From Gerris lacustris (lineage: Eukaryota > Arthropoda > Insecta > Hemiptera > Gerridae): DNA of 64,000 bases. Below, in pieces: positions 33,779 through 42,604 of the stretch. Positions within the stretch are counted from its first letter, which is position 1, and each line of letters opens with the position of its first letter. The notes beneath the pieces are model-generated. The model made no database searches and was not told the origin of the DNA. It saw nothing but the letters and a program-made list of their open reading frames with translations. Where the stretch lies: positions 118,304,979-118,368,978 of the forward strand of contig OX578276.1 in assembly GCA_951217055.1 (NCBI GenBank). The letters run 5' to 3'. The position numbers were made by a program, and so were the translations under genes.

Positions 33779-36700
33779 AATTTTAAAAAGAAACCCAACC
33801 ATTTAACTAAAATATGCTCGTGGAACTGCAAAGGATTAAGGTCACGTTCTGAAGATATTCGATTGCTGCTAAAAGAAATAAACCCCGAGCTGTTGATGTT
33901 ACAAGAAACTCATTTACCTGCTGACCAAAGTTTTAAAGTACCAAATTTCAACATGTTCAGACTTGATCCTCCGCCATTTAACAGACAGGGAGGACTTGCA
34001 ATCCTCATATCGAAATCGATTCCAGCCCAAGCAATAACTCTCCACACCGATCTACAAGCCCAGGCTATATCACTTGGCCATGTACACAACATCACTGTTT
34101 GTAATATATACCTGGATGATAAAGCTAACGTTAACGCCCAAACGCTACATCATCTCGTGCAACAACTTCCATGTCCTTTCATCTTGGCAGGAGACTTCAA
34201 CTCTCACAACTTGATGTGGAATTCCACAAAGACAGATGCACGTGGAAGACTAATTGAATCATTTTTGGATCTCAACAACCTCTTCCTGTTAAATAATGAT
34301 GAAATCACCTATCTGGACGCGCGTAATGGTAAAATGGATGCTATAGACCTTGCTATATGTTCACCATCCCTTGCTAGGCAGGTGGAGATGTGTGCACTCC
34401 CAAATCTTTATGGTAGTGACCATTTCCCTCTCGTCTTAACTCTTCCTCAAAAGCCAATAAAAGTAGAGCCTACAATAGTTTGGTCGATTAAGAATGCAGA
34501 CTGGGATCTTTTTAGAGAACTTTTAGTAAAACAGCCTCCTTTCGTACAAAAGCCCAACGACGACTCCGCAGAAGAACTCCGACTTTTTATTAAAAATTCA
34601 ATCATTTCCGCTGCAGAGTTGTCCATACCCAAAGCTAGAATAGGCGTTGGCAGACCGTTGGTCCCTTGGTGGACCAAAGATTGTAGAGTCGCACTAAGAA
34701 ACAGGCGGAAAACACTCTGGAAATTTAAAAGCAGTCCCACCACAGAAAATTTGTTAAATTTTAGAAAGGCTCGAGCTCAATGTAAACATGTATTCTCAAA
34801 AGCGAAAAAAGAATCTTGGCAAGCTTACATATCTTCTATCAACACCTCAACAGAGTCCTCAGAGATCTGGAAAAAAGTCAGGACCCTTTCGGGAAGACGA
34901 CCGGCGTTACATGTACCTACAATTAAAGATGGAAATTCCATGATATCCGAGCCAAAACAAGTTTCTCAACTATTGGCTAAACATTTTATTACAGTCAGTG
35001 CTACATCCTCATATTCAAAGAAATTTCAGGACATTAAATCTCAAAAAGAAAACTGTGATATTGATTTCTCAGGAGGAGATAACTTTCCGTACAACCGCCC
35101 TTTCAGTTGGTGGGAATTAGAATCCGCCATACACTCTCTTAAAAACACAGCTCCCGGTCCAGATAATATCCATAACAAAATGATACAAAATTTACCAACG
35201 GTTTTCAAAAAATACCTACTTACATTATATAACCTCTTGTGGATGTCAAATAGCTACCCAGACGACTGGCGAGAAGCTACTTTAATACCGCTACCAAAAC
35301 CAGGCAAAGATCATTCTCTGGCAGAGTCATACAGACCAATAGCAGTCACTAACACCTTGGGTAAACTAATGGAAAAAATGGTAAACATGCGACTTGTGTA
35401 CCAACTTGAAAGTAAAAAATTAATAGCATCTTGCCAGAATGGTTTCCGAAAGAACAGAAGTACCATCGACAACCTGATGAAACTCGAAAACTATATTTGT
35501 GAGGGCTTTGTTCAAAATAAAATAACTATAGGCATATTTTTTGACATCGAAAAGGCTTACGACCGAACGTGGAAACATGGAATCTTGCAGCAGCTTCACG
35601 AAAAAGGATTTAGAGGAAATTTGCCTCAATACATTCGCAATTTCCTTGCCAAAAGAACTTTTACAGTTAAAGTAGGGAACACTTATTCTACACGTTATGA
35701 ACAACAAAATGGTGTGCCCCAGGGCGCAGTATTAAGCGTAACCCTCTTTCTCCTGGCCATCAATAATATTTGTGACGCCATTCCATCATGTGTCGAAAAG
35801 CTTCTCTTTGTGGACGATGTGACGATCCTCTTTCGTTCAAAGGATCCTCGTTCAGCAGAAATAGTCATCCAAAGAGCCATAAGAAACATAAATCGATGGG
35901 CTGAAAACGTCGGTTTTACCTTTTCTTCCGCCAAGACTCAGTGCATGGTGTTTTCAAAACGGAGAGTGAACTATAAACCAAATCTCACGTTACGCGGGGT
36001 TCTTATTCCAGTTGTAGAGGAGTTGAGGTACCTCGGCCTCATTTTAGATAGGAAGTTCACGTGGAAGAAACACATCGAGCATTTAAGATCAAAATGCCAA
36101 AAGGATCTTAACATTCTAAGAGCAATCCAGTCACATAAATGGGGAGCAGACAGGTCAAGCCTTTTAAAGATATATCGGCACGTAGTAAGAAGTAAATTAG
36201 ACTATGGCTGTACTGCTTACGGATCTGCCAAAACCAATCTTCTGAACCGCTTAGATCCGGTGCACAATTCAGGAGTAAGACTATCTTTAGGGGCATTCAA
36301 AACCAGTCCCATAGTCAGTCTTCTAGTTGACGCCAACGAGCCACCTCTGAAGTTAAGAAGAGATCTCCTTCTAATAAGATATGCTGAACGGACTAAACAG
36401 CACCCTGAAAATATGGCTCATCAACTGATGATTAACCCGCGATGGCTTTCCAAGTATGAAAATAGACCTCACTTACCAAAGCCTGCAGGGCTCAGATATA
36501 AACAGCTTTTGATCGACTACAACATTGTCTCTCTCCCAACTTTAAGTACTCATATCCTACCAACTATGCCACCCTGGTTAGCTTCACGACCTAAAGTACT
36601 AATAAAAAAGGATAAGGCTAAATCTCTTCTGCACCCGTCAGTCGTTTTACAAGAGCATTTGAAGCACCGATCATCTCATCCTGATGCAACTGTTCTCTAC

Positions 36701-37489
36701 ACGGATGCGTCGAAATGTCACCAAGGAACAGGATACGCTTATCTCCATGAAGATCACTCGGCGACCTTCTCTGGCTCAAAGTGGAGCTCAATATTCACAC
36801 TAGAATTAGAAGCCATCTTGAAAGCAGTCGAATATGCAGCCGAAAAAGCAATCAGTAAGGCAATCATTTATTCAGATTCACAAAGCGCTCTACAATCTTT
36901 AGACAAACTTTATTCACAAAATTTTACGGTCCACAAAATTAGGGAAGTTATAACCAAACAAAAAATGGATATTACTTTTTCATGGGTCCCCAGTCACATG
37001 GGTATCCCGGGTAATGATAAGGTAGACGAGCTAGCTAACACTGCAGTGATCCAGGGTAGCAAAATCAACACTTTAGTAACTTCCAAAGACATACACGCAT
37101 ATATTTCTACTTGTATAAAGCAAACCTGGCAGACTAATTGGACAGAGAGTAATGCAAAATTAAAGCACATTAAACCCGTTATAGAAGACTGGACAACAAG
37201 CTACAGATCTGACAGACATGAGGAGACTGTACTTTGTAGACTTAGAATAGGCCACACCAGACTAACGCACAGTTATTTGTTTACTAGAGAAAGAGTCCTA
37301 CCTATATGTAGATATTGTAACGACATACTGACTGTTCCACACCTACTTATAGACTGCCCACAGCTAGAACTTTTACGAAAACACCACAATTTACCAGAGA
37401 CTATGATACAGTTATTAGGAAATGAAAGCAACACAGTATTAAAAGTTTTACTATACCTTAAAAACACGGATTATTACAACGAAATATAA
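33779..37489 (+). CDS. Retrotransposon ORF2: endonuclease, reverse transcriptase, RNase H
   Basis: The open frame runs about 1,236 codons from just after the second of two stops to TAA at 37487. It makes the nick and the cDNA for target-primed reverse transcription. APE endonuclease motifs: ICSWNCKG (33812), QETHL (33902), GDFNSHN (about 34190) and SDHFPL (about 34417). RT motifs: NGFRKNRST, FFDIEKAYD (about 35537), QNGVPQGA, LFVDDVTIL (about 35805). RNase H: YTDAS (about 36700), LELEAI, YSDSQSA, WVPSHMGIPGNDKVDELAN (D-E-D-H-D set complete). A C-terminal CRYCND...HLLIDC finger closes it. The first in-frame ATG is at 33896, which would cut off the WNCKG endonuclease motif. Initiation must therefore be non-AUG, by reinitiation or by readthrough of the double stop, or the start was lost in this copy. 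Confidence 0.95.
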   Translation, partial: NFKKKPNHLTKICSWNCKGLRSRSEDIRLLLKEINPELLMLQETHLPADQSFKVPNFNMFRLDPPPFNRQGGLAILISKSIPAQAITLHTDLQAQAISLGHVHNITVCNIYLDDKANVNAQTLHHLVQQLPCPFILAGDFNSHNLMWNSTKTDARGRLIESFLDLNNLFLLNNDEITYLDARNGKMDAIDLAICSPSLARQVEMCALPNLYGSDHFPLVLTLPQKPIKVEPTIVWSIKNADWDLFRELLVKQPPFVQKPNDDSAEELRLFIKNSIISAAELSIPKARIGVGRPLVPWWTKDCRVALRNRRKTLWKFKSSPTTENLLNFRKARAQCKHVFSKAKKESWQAYISSINTSTESSEIWKKVRTLSGRRPALHVPTIKDGNSMISEPKQVSQLLAKHFITVSATSSYSKKFQDIKSQKENCDIDFSGGDNFPYNRPFSWWELESAIHSLKNTAPGPDNIHNKMIQNLPTVFKKYLLTLYNLLWMSNSYPDDWREATLIPLPKPGKDHSLAESYRPIAVTNTLGKLMEKMVNMRLVYQLESKKLIASCQNGFRKNRSTIDNLMKLENYICEGFVQNKITIGIFFDIEKAYDRTWKHGILQQLHEKGFRGNLPQYIRNFLAKRTFTVKVGNTYSTRYEQQNGVPQGAVLSVTLFLLAINNICDAIPSCVEKLLFVDDVTILFRSKDPRSAEIVIQRAIRNINRWAENVGFTFSSAKTQCMVFSKRRVNYKPNLTLRGVLIPVVEELRYLGLILDRKFTWKKHIEHLRSKCQKDLNILRAIQSHKWGADRSSLLKIYRHVVRSKLDYGCTAYGSAKTNLLNRLDPVHNSGVRLSLGAFKTSPIVSLLVDANEPPLKLRRDLLLIRYAERTKQHPENMAHQLMINPRWLSKYENRPHLPKPAGLRYKQLLIDYNIVSLPTLSTHILPTMPPWLASRPKVLIKKDKAKSLLHPSVVLQEHLKHRSSHPDATVLYTDASKCHQGTGYAYLHEDHSATFSGSKWSSIFTLELEAILKAVEYAAEKAISKAIIYSDSQSALQSLDKLYSQNFTVHKIREVITKQKMDITFSWVPSHMGIPGNDKVDELANTAVIQGSKINTLVTSKDIHAYISTCIKQTWQTNWTESNAKLKHIKPVIEDWTTSYRSDRHEETVLCRLRIGHTRLTHSYLFTRERVLPICRYCNDILTVPHLLIDCPQLELLRKHHNLPETMIQLLGNESNTVLKVLLYLKNTDYYNEI

Positions 37490-37641
37490 ATTTTTAAGTA
37501 AGACGGGCTATTAGGACGTTTTAATGTTATCAACATGTCTATGTAGTTAGGTTTGAGGGAACAATTAGTTCCCTAACATGATCAGGGTGTTAATAACCTT
37601 AGCCGTCAAACACCCATTAATAAAACAATAACAATAATAAC

Positions 37642-37655
37642 AATAAATGTATGTG
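37642..37655. repeat. Target-site duplication, right copy
   Basis: Exact copy of 32248-32261, directly after the A-rich 3' tail of the retrotransposon. Confidence 0.85.
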
Positions 37656-37965
37656 TGTGCACATGTGGAAGAGAAATGGTGGCAGGTGGAGAAATGTGGT
37701 GGAGGGAAAGGGGACCAGAAGATTGGACCTTATATAGGACCAACAATGGACTTTTTATATGCTAATTAACTGCCATCCGAATTTCATTAAAATCGAAAGA
37801 GTAGTTTTTAAGAATTGCTCGCAATGATTGAGCGAGAGACAGACTAACAACCAGAAACGGGATCAAAAATGTCTGATAACTGGAACAGATTTCTGTCTTG
37901 GAATTATTGGAATTGGAGACATAATCGTTCTTTAGAACGATCACATCACATAGTGAGGTGTTACC
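37656..37965 (+). repeat. Family B sequence inside the hAT-like element, right part
   Basis: It continues the repeat that the retrotransposon interrupted. Recognisable blocks are 'gcacatgtggaagagaaat', 'ttttaagaattg', 'gagagacagactaacaacc', 'gatcaaaaatgtctgataac', 'tgtcttggaatt' and 'cgttctttagaacgatcaca'. It ends before the hAT-like right terminal region. Confidence 0.65.
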
Positions 37966-38137
37966 TCATAGGATTTTTATTCAATTAAATATTAGGTTAG
38001 AAATTGAAATTAGAGTGTTGAAAAGGGGGAGAAATTACAATTATAATAAATTATGGGGTATGCTAAACCCGCATATAAGTTAAATTAGGTTGGGCCCCCC
38101 CCCGAAAAAATTTTCTGTGTACGCTACTGATGAATAT

Positions 38138-38879
38138 GTTATGACTATGACATTATTTAACTTAGAACATTATGATTACATCAGCCTTGCTGTTTCCAAA
38201 ATAATTTAATTAAACACTTTCTTTTTTTATGTCCCCCATTTGTGTGTGTTGAATGCATTTGCATATACAATTTCGGACCTAAGAGAGTAAATTCCTGTGT
38301 TAATGAAATTGGTCACTTTCGTTAGTTCTTCATGAAATTCTACATCTTATTAATTATACCAATAAATTAAGTCTCGGAACTTTTAGGGGAAAATTTACGA
38401 CCTCCACCCTCTTTCTTATGCCGACAAAACATTTTTATATACACTTTATTTATCTTATAATAATATTTACAGTTAATGTAACTGACTGTAAACGATTGTA
38501 TTTAAAATTAATATTAATAGCAACTCTAGTATATAATTAACATATTTCAATTTGAATAAAATTGACGTTTGCCGTTTGAAGTTGCATAAAGAATTGTATA
38601 ACTTATGAGGGTTTCCCCACTATTATAAAAATTTTATCTTGTGCCTTACTTCTGCTAGACAATTGTTTTAAATATTAACTTCACTTATCAGTAAGTAAGT
38701 ATATATTATTATACTTTTATTAAATTTATTAATTAAGTGAAATGTCGGTTATGTAACTGCCGCTTATAACCAGCAGGTTTATACTAAAGTATATTATTCA
38801 TAACTCATAACTAACGAAAATGGAAAATATAAAAATTGTCGTTTTTAACTAACTCTATCCCTTATATTTTCAATTTTTA
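38138..38879. other. AT-rich sequence, nothing recognised
   Basis: No gene, RNA or shared repeat recognised between the large hAT-like element and the next repeats. Confidence 0.5.
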
Positions 38880-39145
38880 GAGTCCATAGGGAAAAAAGGA
38901 GGACCATTCCTTACAGGTTCGTCTGTTTGTCTGTAACGCTCCTGATCTCAAAAATTACCCAACCCAAGAATTTGAAACTTTGTTATGTTATGTGTAATAA
39001 CTAATAACAATAACTAAGTCACATGAAAATTACAGAAAAGCACCCGAAAATCATCCATCAAAAAATAGGAAAGAATGTTTTTTAAAGGATATACATCATG
39101 TGGGGTGTTCAATGAAAGAAAATGACACCCTGAGTACAAATATGT
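38880..39145 (+). repeat. Interspersed repeat family D, intact segment
   Basis: 'ggaggaccattccttacagg', 'tgtctgtaacgctcctgatc', 'gaatttgaaactttgttatg', 'acatcatgtggggtgttcaa', 'gacaccctgagtacaaat'. It provides the uninterrupted form of the copy split by the hAT element at 16734. Confidence 0.65.
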
Positions 39146-39239
39146 ATTTGGTTTCGTTTTTGTACCAATTCATCTTTGCGTCATGTATGCGTTTTTCGTC
39201 TGTCTATATTTTATATATCTATTTGTTTAACAAATCAAT

Positions 39240-39775
39240 TAAATAGACTGCCAATTGGTGTGGCACATAGCTTCCTTGAATCCTATCACATTTATTGAGT
39301 TTATGCTTTTACAAGCCATTATTGTGCAATTTGTGTTTCCTCCGTTTTTTAATCTGTCAATATTGTTTTGATTTTTTACATGAATTAAAGTACCAATTTA
39401 GCAAAAGTTAAAGAGCGCAGATGGTTCAAATTAATCTGGGGCTATCTGCAGGTTACTTTCGATAAACTTTAAATGTTTCATACAAATCAGAATAGTACTT
39501 TGTGCGCAAGTGGAAGAGAAACAAATTGGCGAAAAGGTTGAAACTTATATGGGACCAAAAATAGGCTAATCATGACATGACGTACCATACAAATTTCATT
39601 AAAATCGGACGTGCAGTTTTTAAGATATGTTAAAGACCAGACAGAAAATTCTCCCTGAGAGTCTGAAGAGGATTTTTGTGTCTTGGAATTTTTTAAATCG
39701 GAGACATAAAATATTTTCGTTCTTCAGAACGATCATAGCTTCTGTTACCTTCAGTAAGCTCGGAAGCAAAAATCA
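39240..39775 (+). repeat. Interspersed repeat family B, near full-length copy
   Basis: It runs from 'aatagactgccaattggtgt' through 'ggcacatagcttcct', 'aagagcgcagatggttcaaa', 'aagtggaagagaaaca', 'aaaatcggacgtgcag', 'ttaagatatgtt' and 'cgttcttcagaacgatcata' to the terminal hairpin 'gcttctgttacc..cagtaagctcggaagc' (39738-39767). About 535 bp without coding capacity. This copy best defines the family's ends. Confidence 0.75.
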
Positions 39776-39784
39776 TATTCAATT

Positions 39785-39966
39785 TTTAAGTTTTTGGTAG
39801 TTTTCATACTACGGAAAGTTAAATTACGGAAGTTAAACTACGGGAAACAGACAGTGAAAAATACACTCCTGTGCCGGGATTTGGCCCGTGGTTCAAATCC
39901 CGGCACAGGAGTGTATTTTTCACTGTCTGTTTCCCGTAGTTAATAATAATTATAATTTGATTTAAA
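39785..39966. repeat. Snapback palindrome, copy 2, with tRNA-like B-box
   Basis: The arms 39837-39883 and 39894-39940 are reverse complements around the loop GCCCGTGGTT. Unlike copies 1 and 3, the centre includes 'gtgccgggatttg' and its complement. Across loop and right arm a perfect pol III B-box, GGTTCAAATCC, is formed at 39890-39900. The outer flanks carry 'tcatactacgga' and 'aattataatttgatttaaa' as in the other copies. Confidence 0.92.
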
Positions 39967-40974
39967 GCAAAAATCATAGTTATTCTTTGTCAAAAAAAAA
40001 AAAAAAAAATGGGTTTTATGGAATATTTCATATGTCGCATATGTTTTGAGAAAAAAAATCTTAATAATGTATTATCTTAGAAAGGGATTGGGTTAGACAC
40101 TTCGGAGTAGTTTTATTGCGTTTGAACGATAAAAATACTTATAAAGACGTTTGCATAGAAAGTTATAGCTAAAACATACTTGTGATACCAGCTGGGCCGA
40201 TTATGCCGGCTAACGAACTTGTATTTTTTGTTAAATTGTCTACAGACCCTTTGTGTATGCTGAAAACACATAACTGGTACTTATAGTATTAAATTAGTAA
40301 ATAGCATTTAATTGTTTAAGTACCTAATTACGATTAGTTTAAGAATATTGCTTAGTTTAGTTATAAAATATTAGCAGCATTACCACGAGCTTCCTATTTA
40401 GGTCCTTTATAACTATTAGGAGTTTCGTTTTAAATCGCTAATATATTATTGAAGGATGGGGGGGGGGGTGTAATTAGTTGACTAGGGTTGGTCCGAGGTG
40501 GTAGAAACTAACAATAAGCTTTATTAGTCGTTTTAGATGCTCTTAATATTTTAAAACTGAAATCCTTGAACTACGAAATTGAAGCATTCTTCCTAAACCA
40601 AATATATTATTAAACTCTTATATTATTTAGATTCTCCTCTCTACACGAATGCCTACTCTTTCCGTGTGCTTGTCTTGGTGGAAAAAGATAATAAAATAAA
40701 GCTTTACAAATAAATTATTTTAAAAAAATATGTGCTTTCAGTACACACAAAGAATCCGTGTGCAATTTAAATATAGATCTGCGAATCTACATTCTTGCCT
40801 GATTTTGATGACATTTGGACTGAGTAAAAGCCTTACATCTCGGACAAGTTCGATAACCTGCAAAATTAGCTAGCCCTGTCGTTTCCAGATGGCAGCTATT
40901 GAAAACTTTGTTTTAGCCAAAATATTTAACTATTTATTATAATGACGTGAGACAAAAGCCGTTAAATGTATTTT
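39967..40974. other. AT-rich sequence, nothing recognised
   Basis: It includes poly-A (39991-40008) and a G tract near 40459-40469. No gene or shared repeat is seen. Confidence 0.45.
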
Positions 40975-41520
40975 TATTGTCCAATAAATCTTCGTCCACA
41001 CGTTTTGAGGTCCCTTGAGTCCGAAAAAGTGGTTTTTAAAATATGTCTGTCTGTCGTCTGTGCAGACGCCTGGAGCCTAAACTACTGGGCCGATTTTGAC
41101 AAAATTTGCCATACTTTTGAGAAAAATCATACGTCGAGGCGAAATCGAGAAACGAATTTTAGCTCCAAATTTGGGGGCGCTACCCCCAACAACTCTGAAA
41201 AATCGTGAAATAAAATTATTTCTCGAAAACGGTTCCGACGATTTTGATTTAAAAAATTCTAAAATGCAGTCCATTTAAACACGAATCTAACGATATAATC
41301 CGTTTTCCCGGGAAAAATCTAGTTCCTGAGAAAATAGCTTTAAACGCAGACGGAAAGAGCCCGGGTTCGATTCCCCGCAGAGGAGAAGTTATTTTTATGA
41401 TACATTTTGATGAAATGTTCAATATTAATTAAATGTACCTACGAACACTCGGAAACTAATAAATGGAAAACACCAAGTAATGGGCCAAGTAATTATGAAC
41501 TCGAATATTAGAATTTTTGT
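40975..41520 (+). repeat. Interspersed repeat family A, best-preserved copy
   Basis: All family blocks are clear: 'cgttttgaggtcccttgagt', 'tctgtctgtcgtctgtgcag', 'cctaaactactgggccgatt', 'gaggcgaaatcgagaaacga', 'aaatttgggggcgctacccc', 'tccgacgattttgattt', 'ttttcccgggaaaaatctag', the B-box GGGTTCGATTCCCC at about 41362-41375, and the tail with 'aattaaatgt' and 'ggaaactaataaa'. No coding capacity is seen. Confidence 0.8.
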
Positions 41521-41689
41521 CTGAGTTGTCTCGGACCGATTTTTAGGATTTATGGGGGGGGGGGTGGAAGGGATCTTTTATCACAAAATATGGGACGTTA
41601 TTTTTTTCCCCCAAATATTAACTATGATTTGTTTAAATAGTAGAGGGGAGAGAGAGACAATAAATGCAAAAAGGACACATAGTGCAAAG

Positions 41690-41960
41690 ATGAATTGAAA
41701 CAAAATGCTTCTACTCAGGGAATCCTCCTCTTTCATTTAACACCCCACATTATGCATTTCTGGTAAGAATAAAAACATTTCAACCCTTTAAACTTCAACC
41801 CATAGTTTTTAGGGATGATATGTGGAGCTGTCTTATGTACTTCCTGTGCGTTTGTGTTACTAAACATAACATAACTGCGAAGTTTCAAACTTTTGGGTAC
41901 TTTTTAACAATAGACTACTTATACTACATGCACAAAAATATAAAAATCTTGCAGGAAAAA
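41690..41960 (-). repeat. Interspersed repeat family D, inverted copy
   Basis: The minus-strand sequence matches 38890-39145: the complement of 'ggggtgttaaatgaaag', 'aaaagtttgaaacttcgcag' and the 'cagg' start are in the same order. Confidence 0.55.
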
Positions 41961-42558
41961 GAAAATAAGCTACACGTGTATTACTAAATATAAAAACAAC
42001 ATTAAAAATTATTAATTCAAATTACATACTTTTAAAATTCCATTAATAAGATTTTTTTTTATTAAATATAATCTTCACCTATCAAGTAATCAAGTTGTCT
42101 TTACACATAATTTTTGTGTATGTAACGAAATTGAGAATTGAAAGGTTTGAATTCATTAAAAAAATGTATATATATTTATTTCTACATAAAGAATTCTAAT
42201 ATATGATTTATATCAAGATTTCTCATTGTACTTTAAACAAGGTTGTACATAATCACGATTGTATTGTGTTGTATATTGTTCTTAAACTTATGTTTGCCTT
42301 CGAGGGTATTTTTTAGAAAGGAAATCATACATTATTTGGATTCTGTTCTCTTCCGTTTTACCTTACGAATGCCTACTTCTAATTTATCCTTGTTTATTTG
42401 TTGTTGTTTGTTTTATGCAAGCGTAATAGCGGTGCTCTGTTAACTGTTTCAGTTTCTACTGTGGTAGAACTAGACCGAGTGGTTTTAAACAAGTATTTTT
42501 ATTTATCTTGGCTCTAATTATGTGAACTACATCTTGATTTGTTTAATATTTCGTATAG
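41961..42558. other. AT-rich sequence before a candidate exon
   Basis: No gene or shared repeat. The last bases (tttgtttaatatttcgtatag) form a plausible splice acceptor for the candidate exon at 42559. Confidence 0.4.
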
Positions 42559-42604
42559 GGTGTACGAGAAGGCAACGCTCCCTAGAGTGGCCTCCCCTGG
42601 CCAG
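42559..42604 (+). CDS. Candidate exon of the RhoGAP-like gene
   Basis: An acceptor-like stretch ending TATAG (AG at 42557-42558) is followed by a GC-richer 46-bp piece. It completes the two bases left by 16395 as ATG and then reads VYEKATLPRVASPGQ, up to CAG|GTGCCT. The phase fit (one base in, phase 0 out) and the change of base composition support an exon; the donor is weak and alternative downstream donors exist. Conservation is not known, and the implied intron would be about 26 kb. Tentative. Confidence 0.35.

Larger units (their letters stand above)
32262..37655 (+). mobile_element. I-clade non-LTR retrotransposon, structurally complete
   Basis: It consists of a short 5' UTR (32262-32386), ORF1 with three zinc knuckles, ORF2 with endonuclease, reverse transcriptase, RNase H and a terminal CCHC motif, and a 150-bp 3' UTR ending in a CAATAACAATAATAACAA tail rather than poly-A. 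It is flanked by a 14-bp target duplication. This layout (gag-like ORF1 with CCHC knuckles, APE endonuclease, RT plus RNase H, TAA-type tail) is that of the I clade, probably Nimb-like. Both ORFs are free of internal stops, so the insertion is young. The empty site is present in the related copy near 62572-62600. Confidence 0.93.
29421..38129 (+). mobile_element. Large hAT-like composite element with nested retrotransposon
   Basis: The left end CAGTGGCGTACACAG and right end CTGTGTACGCTACTG are inverted repeats, and ATGAATAT flanks both ends (29413-29420, 38130-38137), a perfect 8-bp duplication. Short G- and C-runs lie just inside each end. Without the retrotransposon at 32262-37655 the element would be about 3.3 kb. 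It contains a 62-bp tandem array (29640-30660) and family B sequence (31610-32245 and 37656-37960), which flank the retrotransposon and were one copy before its insertion. No hAT transposase is seen, so it is non-autonomous. A second copy is inverted at 62229. Confidence 0.93.
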
